64,000 bases of DNA, from positions 1-64,000 of the forward strand of contig JADLED010000038.1 of the NCBI GenBank assembly GCA_020846335.1, given 5' to 3'. Source of the DNA: Bacteroidia bacterium. Lineage in GTDB: Bacteria; Bacteroidota; Bacteroidia; B-17B0; Aurantibacillaceae. The position numbers and the translations under genes were made by a program. The stretch's first letter is position 1. Each line of letters opens with the position of its first letter. Below the pieces are notes generated by a model, which had not been told where the DNA came from, ran no database searches, and saw nothing but the letters and a program-made list of their open reading frames with translations. Shown one piece after another: positions 1 through 9,796 of this stretch.

Positions 1-772
1 CAAAGTAAAAAGGAGTGCCGCCATCGGTTCTTGCGTTTAATTGTTTTTGGCCGTCTTCGTTCGCTTCGGGCACCCACACATGCACCCTGCCTTCCATAAT
101 GCTAATGGCTTTTCCGGGCACACCATAATCCACCACTGTACGGTCTTTTACCTTAAACGGAAATGGGTATTTGAGCTGATGCCCATATTTGTTTTTTACC
201 ACCATACCCATTTCGCGAACAGGTGTGCCACCTTCCTTAACCAATGTTGCCGAGTCTTCAGGAACAAAGCCAATAGAGGAATTGTAGGCATAATCACGTT
301 CGGCAATCAGGTAAAATTTTTCCTTCATGGCAATGGCGGCATCGGGCAATAAATTTGTATCCAAAAAAATACCCTGCCGCATACCCTTTAGCAAACTATC
401 GCTGCTGTGGCTGTAAATAAAATAAACCTTACAAAAGTTGAAACTGTTGTAATAAGCCTTCATCACATTTTTATTGTACAAATATGTTTCAATGGTTTTG
501 CGTTTTGCCATTTCGCTGTTACCATTGGCATTTAAAGCATCAATAATTTTTTTATTTGTTTTTAGGCGGATTACCAAAGCGCCTTCCTTTAACTCATTAA
601 TTTGCCAGGCCGCTACGTTTTTTGCGCGTTTGTGAAATTTTTCAAACTGCTCCTTGTCTTTGTAGTCCTTGTATTCCGGAACTATTTCAACTGTGCTTTG
701 CGCAAAAGCAAATGCCGCAAAAAAGCAAAATGAGATTACAATTGCAGTTTTTTTATTTAACCAATGAGCCAT
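1..772 (-). CDS. Secreted protein of unknown function, 3' end beyond the window
   Basis: This reading frame was found by translating the minus strand; it is open from the ATG at 772 to the window edge (257 codons), so the C-terminus is missing. The N-terminus ([18 protein letters not shown]...FAQS) is a typical signal peptide with probable cleavage after the alanine before Gln-Ser. The mature part starts with a Lys/Glu/Tyr-rich stretch and contains a segment mentioning no motif I can assign to a family. The start codon overlaps the last 20 bases of metG, so the two genes are probably cotranscribed and translationally coupled. I do not recognise the protein. That it is exported to the periplasm or beyond is inferred only from the signal peptide. 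Confidence 0.75.
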   Translation of the reverse strand, partial: MAHWLNKKTAIVISFCFFAAFAFAQSTVEIVPEYKDYKDKEQFEKFHKRAKNVAAWQINELKEGALVIRLKTNKKIIDALNANGNSEMAKRKTIETYLYNKNVMKAYYNSFNFCKVYFIYSHSSDSLLKGMRQGIFLDTNLLPDAAIAMKEKFYLIAERDYAYNSSIGFVPEDSATLVKEGGTPVREMGMVVKNKYGHQLKYPFPFKVKDRTVVDYGVPGKAISIMEGRVHVWVPEANEDGQKQLNARTDGGTPFYF

Positions 773-2822
773 TTTGAAATCCATTATTAACCGGTGATAC
801 AAAGCACAGTTCGCCTTTTGAGTTTTCAGCCATCAAAATCATTCCCTGACTTTCTATTCCCATAATTTTACGTGGTGCCAAATTGGCTAACAGGCAAACC
901 TGTTTTCCGATAATCTCCTCCGGCTTATAATACAAAGCGATGCCACTAACCACGGTGCGCTGATCCACACCGGTATCCAGCTTCAACTTCAGAAGTTTGT
1001 TGGTTTTAGGAATGCTCTCCGCTTCCAAAATAGTAGCCGTGCGTATGTCCATTTTCAAAAAATCATCAAAGCTGGTGGCTTCCTTAATTTCCTTTAATGG
1101 CGTTTCTGTTGAGGCTTCTTTTAAAGCCGCCAAACGTTCGTTTTCCTTTTTAATTTTTTCCAAACGGTCCAACTGCACCTGAATGTCGCTGTCTTCCACT
1201 TTCGAAAACAACAATTCATCTTTATTGATGGCGTGCCCCGTGGCCATGTTGGAAGCATTTTTTGCCGAAGACCACTTCATTTCGTGAAGATTCAGTAATC
1301 CAAAAAGTTTTTTAGAGGTGAACGGTAAAAAAGGTTCGGCGAGTATGGCCAGATTGCAGGAAATCTGCAAAGCCACATTCATAATGGTTTTTACACGCTC
1401 AGCATTCGTTTTAATTAAATTCCAGGGCGCGTTATCGGCCAGGTATTTATTTCCCATGCGCGACACGTTCATCCACTCTGTAACCGCTTCCCTAAAACGG
1501 AATTGTTCGATAGAAGCTGCAATACGATCAGGTGCAGCAGTAAGTTCCTGCAGTACAATTAAATCTTCCTTCGTGTAATCGGTGGCTTCGGGCACTTTGC
1601 CTTCGTAGAATTTGTGTGTTAACACAAGTGTGCGGTTAATAAAGTTACCGAAAATATTCACCAACTCACTGTTGTTACGTGCCTGAAAATCTTTCCAGGT
1701 AAAATCGTTGTCTCTGGTTTCCGGCGCATTGGCACAAAGGGTGTAACGCAACACGTCCTGTTTGTCTTTAAAATCGGTTAAATACTCGTGTAGCCAAACG
1801 GCCCAGTTGCGTGAGGTGGAAATTTTATCGCCTTCGAGATTTAAAAATTCGTTGGCAGGAACATTGTCCGGCAAAATAAAATCGCCGTGTTCCATAAGCA
1901 TGGCCGGAAAAATAATGCAATGAAACACAATGTTATCCTTACCAATAAAGTGGATTAAACGCGATTCTTTGCTTTTCCAGTAATCTTCCCAACTATCCGG
2001 CAACAGCTCCTTGGTGGCCGATATGTAACCAATTGGCGCATCGAACCAAACGTACAACACTTTGCCCTGCGCACCTTCTACGGGCACCGGAACGCCCCAG
2101 TCAATGTCGCGGGTCATGGCCCTTGGTTGTAAACCATCGCCACTGTCTAACCAGCTTTTGCACTGGCCATAAACGGTTGGGCGCCAATCGCTGTGCTGGT
2201 CGAGATAGGCTTTAATTTTGGGCTGCAATTTATCTAAAGGCAAAAACCAGTTTTTGGTAGGCTTTAAAACCGGTTTGCTACCCGATAAGGTGGATTTAGG
2301 CTCAATGAGTTCGTCGGGACTTAATGAGGTACCGCATTTTTCGCACTGGTCGCCGTAAGCGTTTGGATTAGCGCAACGCGGGCAGGTTCCCACAATTAAA
2401 CGGTCGGCTAAAAATAACTGGGCACTTTCGTCGAAATATTGCTCGGTTGTTTTTTCGGTGAATACTTTTTTGTCGTAAAGTTTTTTAAAAAAATCGGATG
2501 CCGTTTGGTGATGCACTTTAGAAGAGGTGCGCGAATAAATATCGAAGGAAATTCCAAAATCCTTAAAGGCATCGCCCATTAATTTGTGGTACTTGTCAAC
2601 CACGGCCTGTGGGGTTGTGCCCTCAATCCTCGCTCTTATGGTAATGGGGACGCCATGCTCATCGCTGCCACACACAAATTTTACATCCTTGCCGGCACTG
2701 CGCAAATAACGCACATAAATATCGGCAGGTAAATAACATCCTGCCAAATGGCCAATGTGCACAGGGCCGTTCGCATAAGGTAATGCGGCTGTTACAAGTG
2801 TTCTTTTAAAATCGGAATTCAT
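753..2822 (-). CDS. metG: Methionyl-tRNA synthetase
   Basis: This enzyme charges tRNA-Met with methionine in the cytoplasm. The protein has 689 residues, the usual size of the long form that carries a C-terminal tRNA-binding module. The class I HIGH motif is at residues 22-25, following an ALPYANGPV segment. A zinc knuckle with Cys147, 150, 160 and 163 marks the MetG1-type connective domain. The KMSKS loop appears as KISTS at 333-337, a common variant in this enzyme. The last ~105 residues form the EMAPII/Trbp111-like OB fold ([16 protein letters not shown]). It starts at ATG 2822, about 70 bases after a good -7 element. The secreted-protein gene downstream overlaps its stop codon. Confidence 0.97.
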   Translation of the reverse strand: MNSDFKRTLVTAALPYANGPVHIGHLAGCYLPADIYVRYLRSAGKDVKFVCGSDEHGVPITIRARIEGTTPQAVVDKYHKLMGDAFKDFGISFDIYSRTSSKVHHQTASDFFKKLYDKKVFTEKTTEQYFDESAQLFLADRLIVGTCPRCANPNAYGDQCEKCGTSLSPDELIEPKSTLSGSKPVLKPTKNWFLPLDKLQPKIKAYLDQHSDWRPTVYGQCKSWLDSGDGLQPRAMTRDIDWGVPVPVEGAQGKVLYVWFDAPIGYISATKELLPDSWEDYWKSKESRLIHFIGKDNIVFHCIIFPAMLMEHGDFILPDNVPANEFLNLEGDKISTSRNWAVWLHEYLTDFKDKQDVLRYTLCANAPETRDNDFTWKDFQARNNSELVNIFGNFINRTLVLTHKFYEGKVPEATDYTKEDLIVLQELTAAPDRIAASIEQFRFREAVTEWMNVSRMGNKYLADNAPWNLIKTNAERVKTIMNVALQISCNLAILAEPFLPFTSKKLFGLLNLHEMKWSSAKNASNMATGHAINKDELLFSKVEDSDIQVQLDRLEKIKKENERLAALKEASTETPLKEIKEATSFDDFLKMDIRTATILEAESIPKTNKLLKLKLDTGVDQRTVVSGIALYYKPEEIIGKQVCLLANLAPRKIMGIESQGMILMAENSKGELCFVSPVNNGFQNGSLVK

Positions 2823-2897
2823 ACAATTAGTGGTTATCTTGTATTTGATTACAAAACAACCGTATTATTTATTTACTATATAATTATTACTTTTATA

Positions 2898-2905
2898 CAA
2901 AGGTA
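2898..2905 (-). promoter_or_regulatory. Putative -7 promoter element for metG
   Basis: On the minus strand this reads TACCTTTG, an exact match to the Bacteroidota -7 consensus TAnnTTTG. It lies about 75 bases upstream of the metG ATG. No clear TTG -33 element is visible at the usual distance, so the call rests on one half of the promoter. Confidence 0.4.
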
Positions 2906-2999
2906 AGAATCTGTTTAAATACAGCGTTCCCATTTATACAGTTTAAGGTTTTATTTAAAAAATAAATCGCAATTGAGTACCAAAAAGGAAATCCCGAAA

Positions 3000-3893
3000 A
3001 TGACCAGTCCCCCTTATTTAAAACGCGGCGACACTGTTCTTTTAATTGGTACGGCCCGCGCACGTACTAAAGAAACCATTGCACCCGCCATAGAAATTCT
3101 TAAAAGCTGGGGATTAAAGGTGCTAACAGGTAAAAACATTTACAAAAAGCACCACCAGTTTGCTGGTACCGATGCACAGCGCGCTGCCGACCTGCAATGG
3201 GCCATTGAACACAAAACGGCAAAAGCGGTGATAATTTGCGGTGGCGGCTATGGCACCCTGCGCATTATTGATAAGGTAAATTTTAAAGCCCTTCACAATC
3301 AACCCAAATGGTTTGTTGGCTACAGCGATACCACTGTAATTCAAAGCCGGTTATTTAATGAAGGCTTTTGCAGCATACATGGCACCATGGCTTTTCAGTT
3401 TACTAAAAACGAAGAAGCTACTCTGAGCCTGAAACATTTATTGTTTGGCGAAAAACAAGTTTACGAAGTTGCAGTCAATCCACTAAACCGAAAAGGCAAA
3501 GCCAGTGCCGAAGTGGTGGGCGGAAACCTATCCTTGCTTTATGCTTTGAGCGGAAGCGTGGACGACGTTAACACCAAAAATAAAATTTTGTTCATTGAAG
3601 ATTTAGACGAGCAATTATATCACATCGACCGCATGATGCTGCAACTGAAAAGAAGCGGAAAGTTACAACATCTTAAAGCGCTTGTTGTGGGCGGCATGAG
3701 CGATATGAAAGACAATGCCGTGCCATTTGGAAAAACAGCCGAAGAAATTATTCTGGATGCAGTTAAAGAGTACAAGTATCCGGTGTGTTTTAATTTTCCG
3801 GCCGGACACATAGAAAAAAACATGGCGCTTTACCTCGGCAAAAAAGCCACTTTAAAGGTGGAAGCCAAAACGGTTAGTTTTACATTTAACTAG
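3000..3893 (+). CDS. LD-carboxypeptidase (peptidase S66, LdcA/MccF family)
   Basis: Members of family S66 release the terminal D-alanine from murein tetrapeptides during cell-wall recycling; some relatives (MccF) instead cleave microcin C. I place the start at ATG 3000 (297 residues), because an AAGGAAA stretch lies about 10 bases upstream; an in-frame TTG at 2973 would add 9 residues. The nucleophile motif is GYSD with Ser109, preceded by the GGGYGTLR glycine-rich loop. The Glu of LFIEDLDE and the His of AGHIEKN complete the expected Ser-Glu-His triad. There is no signal peptide, so it should be cytoplasmic. It ends in TAG, which shows that TAG is a normal stop in this genome. The alpha/beta hydrolase follows 20 bases later. 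Confidence 0.9.
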   Translation: MTSPPYLKRGDTVLLIGTARARTKETIAPAIEILKSWGLKVLTGKNIYKKHHQFAGTDAQRAADLQWAIEHKTAKAVIICGGGYGTLRIIDKVNFKALHNQPKWFVGYSDTTVIQSRLFNEGFCSIHGTMAFQFTKNEEATLSLKHLLFGEKQVYEVAVNPLNRKGKASAEVVGGNLSLLYALSGSVDDVNTKNKILFIEDLDEQLYHIDRMMLQLKRSGKLQHLKALVVGGMSDMKDNAVPFGKTAEEIILDAVKEYKYPVCFNFPAGHIEKNMALYLGKKATLKVEAKTVSFTFN

Positions 3894-3913
3894 GCTATCA
3901 CACATTTTTATTT

Positions 3914-4708
3914 ATGTTGCACAAAACAAACGACGGTTTAAACATGTACTACGAATTTCAGGGCAATAACAGTGCCACTGAAACCGTGGTTTTTTTAAAC
4001 GGCCTCACACAATCCACCCAGTCGTGGGGATTAATGCTGCCCTATTTTAAAACCAATTACCGCATTTTGCTACTGGATTTTATTTTTCAGGGGCAGAGCG
4101 ACAAAAGCGGCCAGTGGCGCGACTTTGACCAACATGCTTTGGATGTAAAAACTTTGCTTGACAGCGAAAATATTTCAAAAATACATGTAATTGGTTTGTC
4201 TTACGGCAGTTTGGTGGCGCAGCACTTTGCAGTTTTGTTTCCAGATTATCTCAAAAAACTAATTCTCGTTTCCACCTTTGCACATAAAACGCCTTATTAC
4301 GAGGCCGTGGAATTAAGCTGGTCGAGGGCGCTTGAAAGCGGTGGCTACAATCTGTTACTCGACATTATGTTACCCAGTGTGTTGAGCGAAAATTATTTTG
4401 CCAATCCACTTATTCCCATTCAGGTAATGAAGGAGTTGCGAAAGGACAGTAATCAGAATTCAACCGCCATTTTTAATTTGATGCGGGCCACCAAAGAGCG
4501 GGGCGATTACAGAAAGGATCTTGAAAAAATAAACTGCCCTACACTTGTAATACAGGGCGAAAAGGATTTGTTACTGCCTGTGCATTTGGCCAATGAAGTT
4601 CATTTGCACATAAAACATTCACAATTTGTGGTGATAAAAAACGCGGGGCATACGCTTAATCTGGAGCATGTGCCGGAAGTGAGTGGTTTTATTCAGGAAT
4701 TTTTATAG
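3914..4708 (+). CDS. Alpha/beta-fold hydrolase
   Basis: This is a 264-residue single-domain alpha/beta hydrolase without a signal peptide. The nucleophile elbow GLSYGS places the catalytic serine at residue 96. The acid is probably the Asp of QGEKD, and the His is in the C-terminal NAGHTLNLEH. The oxyanion-hole region FLNGLTQS near residue 28 fits the family. The closest well-known architecture is the BioH/3-oxoadipate enol-lactonase/prolyl iminopeptidase type, but the substrate cannot be told. It is probably cotranscribed with the preceding LD-carboxypeptidase (20-base gap). Its TAG stop overlaps the convergent bshB1 stop by 6 bases. Confidence 0.85.
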   Translation: MLHKTNDGLNMYYEFQGNNSATETVVFLNGLTQSTQSWGLMLPYFKTNYRILLLDFIFQGQSDKSGQWRDFDQHALDVKTLLDSENISKIHVIGLSYGSLVAQHFAVLFPDYLKKLILVSTFAHKTPYYEAVELSWSRALESGGYNLLLDIMLPSVLSENYFANPLIPIQVMKELRKDSNQNSTAIFNLMRATKERGDYRKDLEKINCPTLVIQGEKDLLLPVHLANEVHLHIKHSQFVVIKNAGHTLNLEHVPEVSGFIQEFL

Positions 4709-5419
4709 CAAATCAAACAGGCTGTTAACGCCTGGATAACGCGCCACCGTATAGCCCTCGCCATAGCGTGCGCCAATGGTGCGTCCCCAAAGTGCGACTT
4801 TGCTGTTTACCACTTCCAAAAATTCTTTTGAAGAAATGGGCGTTACCGGTTCTTTTGATTTTGGATCATAAAACTGAGAGGAATAGGCCATAATTGACTT
4901 TTGTCTAATTTCCATGTAATCCGAAATGTCCACCACAAAATCAGGATGGATGTAATGGTCCTGAATGTAATGGTAAACTGATTTTGGCCGCCATGGTTTT
5001 TGAACTTCGCCATCGAGTGTTGTTTCGACCTTCAATAAGCCACTGTAAAAACAAGCATCAGATACCAACTTGGATGCACGTGCATGGTCGGGATGCCTGT
5101 CGCTGATAGCATTGCATAAAACCAGAGTGGGTTGATGTTTACGAATTTGTTGAATCACTTCAAGCTGATGGGCTTCATCGTTTGCAAAAAAGCCATCCTT
5201 AAAATTTAATTGCGTGCGAAAGGCGGCTCCAAGAATCTGAGCAGAGTCGTTTGCCTCTTTGGTTCGCAACTCAGCATTACCGCGAGTGCCCAGTTCGCCC
5301 CTACATAAGTCGAGCATGCCAACTGTTTTACCCATAGCCACGTGTTTGGCAATGGTGCCGCCACAGCTCAGTTCAATGTCATCTGGGTGAATGCCTATTG
5401 CAAGAATATCAACTTTCAT
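4703..5419 (-). CDS. bshB1: Bacillithiol biosynthesis deacetylase BshB1
   Basis: BshB1 removes the acetyl group from N-acetylglucosaminyl-L-malate in the synthesis of bacillithiol, the low-molecular-weight thiol of many Firmicutes and Bacteroidota. The 238-residue protein belongs to the LmbE/PIG-L zinc deacetylases. The zinc-binding HPDD is at residues 11-14, followed by ELSCGGTIAKH, and the third ligand is in SDRHPDHARAS. The DLCRGELGTRGN segment is characteristic of the BshB1 branch. bshA and bshC are not in this window, as expected since these genes are usually scattered in Bacteroidota. It lies 23 bases after lpxD on the same strand. Confidence 0.93.
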   Translation of the reverse strand: MKVDILAIGIHPDDIELSCGGTIAKHVAMGKTVGMLDLCRGELGTRGNAELRTKEANDSAQILGAAFRTQLNFKDGFFANDEAHQLEVIQQIRKHQPTLVLCNAISDRHPDHARASKLVSDACFYSGLLKVETTLDGEVQKPWRPKSVYHYIQDHYIHPDFVVDISDYMEIRQKSIMAYSSQFYDPKSKEPVTPISSKEFLEVVNSKVALWGRTIGARYGEGYTVARYPGVNSLFDLL

Positions 5420-5442
5420 GTAAGGTGATTTTTAGTTTAGTG

Positions 5443-6480
5443 TTACTTAGAATTTACTTTTTTAGTGAGTTCCGAAATTTTGTCGTTTAGTTTTGGCAGG
5501 CTTCTAAACAACACGTAACTGCGTTTAAAATCGCCTATGCTAAAGGCGGGCGAACCCTGAACTATTTCTCCCGTTTTATCAATGCTTGAGCCCACGCCCG
5601 ATTGCCCGGCAATTTTTGTTCCATCGGCAATTTTTATATGCCCGGCCACGCCAACCTGTGCGCCTATCATGCAATTTTTGCCCACCTTGGTAGAACCTGC
5701 TATACCCGAAAGTCCGGCAATAACTGTGTTTTCGCCTATAACCACATTGTGGGCAATTTGCACCAGATTATCGAGTTTAACCCCCGACTGAAGAGTGGTG
5801 GAGCCCAGTGTGGCGCGGTCTATAGATGTGTTAGAACCAATTTCCACATTGTTTTCGATCACCACATTGCCTATTTGCGGCACTTTTACAAAGGTTTGCC
5901 CTTCAGTATTAGGCGCAAAACCAAATCCATCGCTGCCAATAACAGTGTTGGCATGCACGGTACAGTTTTTGCCAATTTTGCATTCGTGATACACTTTTAC
6001 TCCTGAAAACAAAACTGTGCCATCGCCTATCTCACAATCATCGCCCACATACACGTGTGGGTATAATTTTACACCCTCACCAATTTTTACGTTTTTACCG
6101 ATGTAGGCAAAGGCACCAACATAGCAATCGCCGCCCAGTGTGGCACTTTCCGAAATAAAACTGGGTTGCTCAATGCCTGTTTTGTTGTTTTTAAATTGGG
6201 TATATAGTTGCAGCAATTTGGCAAAAGCTTCGTAAGCGTTTTCCACCCTTACCAGCGTGCATCCAGCCTTAACAGGCTTATCCAGTACCAGACTTTTATT
6301 TACCAACACAATGCTGGCGTCGGTGGTATAAATAAAATTGTTGTAAATTGGATTGGCCAAAAAAGACAATGTTCCCGGCTTTCCTTCTTCAATTTTAGAA
6401 ATGTTACCTACGCTAACGTTTTCGTCTCCCTCTACATTCCCGCCAAGTAATTGTGCTATTTGTTGTGCTGTAAATTCCAT
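5443..6480 (-). CDS. lpxD: UDP-3-O-acylglucosamine N-acyltransferase LpxD
   Basis: LpxD adds the second hydroxyacyl chain to UDP-3-O-acyl-glucosamine in the third step of lipid A synthesis. The 345-residue protein has an N-terminal uridine-binding domain (about 1-100) followed by a left-handed beta-helix of hexapeptide repeats, visible as repeated [I/V]G-x4 units from about residue 110 to 300. The catalytic histidine is in the segment [12 protein letters not shown]. The C-terminal tail is alpha-helical ([16 protein letters not shown]). It shows that the organism makes lipid A. It sits between a glycosyltransferase and bshB1 with gaps of 45 and 23 bases, suggesting one transcript. Confidence 0.95.
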   Translation of the reverse strand: MEFTAQQIAQLLGGNVEGDENVSVGNISKIEEGKPGTLSFLANPIYNNFIYTTDASIVLVNKSLVLDKPVKAGCTLVRVENAYEAFAKLLQLYTQFKNNKTGIEQPSFISESATLGGDCYVGAFAYIGKNVKIGEGVKLYPHVYVGDDCEIGDGTVLFSGVKVYHECKIGKNCTVHANTVIGSDGFGFAPNTEGQTFVKVPQIGNVVIENNVEIGSNTSIDRATLGSTTLQSGVKLDNLVQIAHNVVIGENTVIAGLSGIAGSTKVGKNCMIGAQVGVAGHIKIADGTKIAGQSGVGSSIDKTGEIVQGSPAFSIGDFKRSYVLFRSLPKLNDKISELTKKVNSK

Positions 6481-6525
6481 AAGTTTATCAGATAAAAATA
6501 CATATTTTATTGATATTGCCTGGCA

Positions 6526-7701
6526 TTAGTTCTTTACCCTCGCAATCACTTCCATTAATTTGATTTTCTCGGCGTTCCAATTAAGTGCCTCATTGGCTTT
6601 TTGCATGTTTAAACGGTAACGTGCCTGATTTTGAGGTAACAACATTTCCTTAATTTTTACAGCAATAGAGGCAGGTTCGTGATTCGTAATAAAATCGCCG
6701 GTGCCATAGGTGTTTATCACGTTTTCTATCTCCGGTAAGCGACTTGCCAGTATTGGAACTCCGGCCTGCAGGTAATCAAAAATTTTGTTAGGAAGACTAA
6801 AGTGATAATTGGGATTATTATCCTTGTCAATGCTCAGACCCAAATCGGCATTAAAAGTATAATGCAGCAATTCGCTTTTCGGAATTTTATTAATGAGTAT
6901 TACTTTATCCTTTAATTGTTTGGCCTCAATCTTACTTTGCAGCACTGGCCACACATCGCCACCACCAACAATGTACAACACGGCATTGTCGATATATGTC
7001 ATGGCATCAATGAGTTCTTCGGCACCCCGGTCCACATTAATACCCGCGCCCTGAAGCAAGACCATGTGTTTATCCAAAGGCAAGCCCAGTTCTGCTTTGA
7101 GCTTTGGCACAAACTGCTTGGGGGCTTCTGAGATGTTTCTAACAGCCACGAATTTTATAGCGTATTGCTTTTCAAAAATTCCGGCAATGCTTTGATTAAC
7201 CGTGATACAATTTTTAAGTTGGGGCACTATCCAATTTTCGAGTCGCATCCAAATTTTGCGCTTAAAAGGTGTTTTTTGCAATTCGGGCACCTCGCAAAAC
7301 AATTCGTGGCTGTCGTAAATTAGAGGAATGCCTTTTATTTTAGAAACCAGATAATTTGGTAAAAGCGTATCCAAATCGTTGGCAAAAAGCAAATCGGCTT
7401 TTTTAAACAATAAAAACCAAAACAAACGCACATTAAAAAACAAATAAAAGGCCGGTCCTTTTTTAAAGAGCAGTTTCATGCGATGAGCTTTAAATGGCCA
7501 GTTAATTGGTATTTGCAAAGAGTTTGGAAGGGCTCTACCTGTTAAAAGCACATCGTAGCCACTTTCCACAAGGGCTGTGCAGTTACGGTTTACACGGTTG
7601 TCGGTTACTAGGTCGTTGATTACACTTACGAGCGCTATTTTTTTCGTTGTAAACAAATACTTTGTTGATATTGGCCTAAAGATAGAAATATTACACCTCA
7701 T
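6526..7701 (-). CDS. Glycosyltransferase, GT-B fold (GT4-like)
   Basis: The protein has the two-Rossmann GT-B layout of family 4/1 glycosyltransferases. The N-terminal half shows IYDSHELFCE, and the C-terminal half shows the donor-site segments LLQGAGINVDRGAEELI and a nucleotide-sugar region ending SLPNKIFDYLQAGVPILAS. The sugar and acceptor are unknown. No signal peptide; such enzymes act on the cytoplasmic face of the inner membrane. The start is uncertain. ATG 7701 gives 391 residues, but family members usually begin right at the KKIALVS strand. An in-frame TTG at 7656 would give 376 residues and leave room for divergent promoters with murB. Confidence 0.85.
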   Translation of the reverse strand: MRCNISIFRPISTKYLFTTKKIALVSVINDLVTDNRVNRNCTALVESGYDVLLTGRALPNSLQIPINWPFKAHRMKLLFKKGPAFYLFFNVRLFWFLLFKKADLLFANDLDTLLPNYLVSKIKGIPLIYDSHELFCEVPELQKTPFKRKIWMRLENWIVPQLKNCITVNQSIAGIFEKQYAIKFVAVRNISEAPKQFVPKLKAELGLPLDKHMVLLQGAGINVDRGAEELIDAMTYIDNAVLYIVGGGDVWPVLQSKIEAKQLKDKVILINKIPKSELLHYTFNADLGLSIDKDNNPNYHFSLPNKIFDYLQAGVPILASRLPEIENVINTYGTGDFITNHEPASIAVKIKEMLLPQNQARYRLNMQKANEALNWNAEKIKLMEVIARVKN

Positions 7702-7724
7702 TTATTATTTATTTTTACCGTAAG

Positions 7725-8744
7725 ATGCCAGTGATACAGGAAAATATAAACCTTAAAACACACAATACCTTTGGAATAAACGTGTACTGCGATTATTTTG
7801 TGGAGATAAATTCGCCGGATGATTTTCTGAATCTGCTCCACAACAAAATCTACCAAAGCCAGCCACGACTGGTGCTTGGCGGAGGCAGCAACGTGTTGTT
7901 TACCAAAAATTTTAATGGCCTGGTTATTAAAAACCAACTCAAAGGCATTGAACCTGTTTCTGAAAATAACAACGAAGTAATTGTGAAAGCGTCGGCCGGC
8001 GAGGTTTGGCACGATTTTGTGTTGTGGTGCATTGAGCATAATTATGCCGGATTGGAAAATCTTTCACTTATTCCCGGCTGTGTGGGTGCCAGCCCTATGC
8101 AAAACATTGGTGCTTACGGTGTGGAAATAAAAGAATGTTTTGTGGAGTTGGAAGCCCTGTCGATGGACACAGGCGAAAAAAGAATTTTTAGCAAAGCCGA
8201 GTGCGGGTTTGGTTACCGCGAAAGTGTTTTTAAGCATCAATTAAAAAATAAATATTTAATCACGGCGGTGTGTTACCGACTTCAAAAAAACGCGAGCCTG
8301 AACACCACCTATGGCGCAATTGGGGCCGAACTCCAGGCAATGAACATTAGTTCGCCCGGCATTAAAGATGTGTCGCAGGCAGTTATCAATATCCGGCAAA
8401 GCAAGCTCCCCGATCCAAAAATAACCGGTAATGCCGGCAGCTTTTTTAAGAACCCCGAAGTGTCAGCCGAAAAACATACCACACTCAAAAAAGAGTTTCC
8501 GGAATTAGTAGCCTACGCCCTGTCTGGAGGAAACTTTAAATTGGCGGCTGGTTGGTTAATTGAACAATGCGGCCTTAAAGGTTACGAAATAAACGGTGCC
8601 GCAGTGCATCTGAAACAAGCGCTGGTACTTATAAATAAAAACAATTGCAATGGTGAAGACGTTTTAAAACTCTCCGCTTACGTAATGGAAAAAGTTTCAG
8701 AAAAATTCGGCGTGATGTTGGAGCGCGAGGTAAACATAGTTTAA
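7725..8744 (+). CDS. murB: UDP-N-acetylenolpyruvoylglucosamine reductase
   Basis: MurB reduces UDP-GlcNAc-enolpyruvate to UDP-MurNAc with NADPH and FAD, the second committed step of peptidoglycan synthesis. The 339-residue length fits the type I (E. coli-like) enzyme. FAD-binding segments are visible as LGGGSNVLFT and PGCVGASPMQNIGAYGVEI. The proton-donor serine lies in GNAGSFFKNP, and the conserved C-terminal Glu in EREVNIV. ATG 7725 is only 23 bases from the divergent glycosyltransferase start. The stop codon overlaps the ATG of the next glycosyltransferase (TAATG), so this housekeeping gene heads a glycan cluster. Confidence 0.96.
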   Translation: MPVIQENINLKTHNTFGINVYCDYFVEINSPDDFLNLLHNKIYQSQPRLVLGGGSNVLFTKNFNGLVIKNQLKGIEPVSENNNEVIVKASAGEVWHDFVLWCIEHNYAGLENLSLIPGCVGASPMQNIGAYGVEIKECFVELEALSMDTGEKRIFSKAECGFGYRESVFKHQLKNKYLITAVCYRLQKNASLNTTYGAIGAELQAMNISSPGIKDVSQAVINIRQSKLPDPKITGNAGSFFKNPEVSAEKHTTLKKEFPELVAYALSGGNFKLAAGWLIEQCGLKGYEINGAAVHLKQALVLINKNNCNGEDVLKLSAYVMEKVSEKFGVMLEREVNIV

Positions 8745-9796
8745 TGACCGTTTTATTTTTATATACCGAACTGGCCGATTACTTTTTGAAATGCTGCGAT
8801 GAGCTGGCCAAGCAAGCCGAGGTTCACATTGTTCGTTGGCCGGTAAACAAAGAGGCGCCATTCCAATTTACATTTTCTGAAAAGATAAAAATTTACGATA
8901 AAAATAATTACACGCTCACCCAGTTAAAAGAACTCGTTCAAAAAATAAATCCCGGAATTATTATCTGCAGTGGTTGGATAGACAAAGATTACCTGAGTAT
9001 TACCAAAAGTTACCATTCCAAAATTCCAACTGTTTTAACCTGCGACACCCACTGGAAAGGCACTTTAAAACAATACCTGGCGGTAACTTTGGGCCGGTTT
9101 TATCTGCAGCAAATATTCTCAAATGCCTGGGTACCGGGCCAAATTCAAGCCAATTATGTTAGCAAACTCGGTTTTAAAAAAGCCGTTACCAACACCGGAT
9201 TTTATTGTTGCGACCTCGAGAAATTTAATGCCGTTTACACCCTAAACAAACAAAGCAAAGAAAATAATTTCCCAAAACGTTTTTTGTACGTGGGGCGTTA
9301 TTACAACTTTAAGGGCATAAACAATTTGTGGCAGGCTTTTATTGAGTTAAAAAACGAAACAAACAACGATTGGGAGCTCTGGTGTTTGGGCGTTGGCGAC
9401 ATTGAGCCAGTAAAACACAACAGCATCCGGCACTTTGGCTTTGTTCAGCCCAACGATTTAGAACCAATTGTTAAACAGTGCGGGGTGTTTGTTTTACCCA
9501 GCCTGTTTGAACCCTGGGGCGTTGTGGTGCAGGAATATGCCGCTTCCGGCTTCCCTTTAATACTCAGCAATGCCGTGGGTGCATCGGAGGCTTTTTTGAG
9601 CGATGGAGAAAACGGCTTTTCGTTTCCCGCAGGTAATGTTGAATCGCTTAAAAATCAACTAAAAAAAATAATGAATTTAAGTAGTAAAGAACTACTTTTA
9701 ATGTCGGATAAAAGCCACGAAAAAGCACAAACAATTAACCGACAAAATTGGGCAACAACAATAATAAAGATGTACAATGGATTCCAGAAAAAATAA
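8744..9796 (+). CDS. Glycosyltransferase family 4/1
   Basis: This is a 350-residue GT-B glycosyltransferase. The C-terminal domain begins at FLYVGRYYNFKGINNLWQAF, the classic donor-domain start, and contains FVLPSLFEPWGVVVQEYAASGFPLI. The latter is the E-x7-E region that contacts the nucleotide sugar. The start overlaps the murB stop (TAATG), and the end overlaps the epimerase start by 20 bases, so translation of all three is probably coupled. There is no signal peptide. It probably adds a sugar to a lipid-linked surface polysaccharide intermediate; the sugar is unknown. Confidence 0.9.
   Translation: MTVLFLYTELADYFLKCCDELAKQAEVHIVRWPVNKEAPFQFTFSEKIKIYDKNNYTLTQLKELVQKINPGIIICSGWIDKDYLSITKSYHSKIPTVLTCDTHWKGTLKQYLAVTLGRFYLQQIFSNAWVPGQIQANYVSKLGFKKAVTNTGFYCCDLEKFNAVYTLNKQSKENNFPKRFLYVGRYYNFKGINNLWQAFIELKNETNNDWELWCLGVGDIEPVKHNSIRHFGFVQPNDLEPIVKQCGVFVLPSLFEPWGVVVQEYAASGFPLILSNAVGASEAFLSDGENGFSFPAGNVESLKNQLKKIMNLSSKELLLMSDKSHEKAQTINRQNWATTIIKMYNGFQKK

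Noticed and set aside
5602..6006. Open frame of 134 codons opposite lpxD
   Set aside because: It is an antisense shadow of the hexapeptide repeats.
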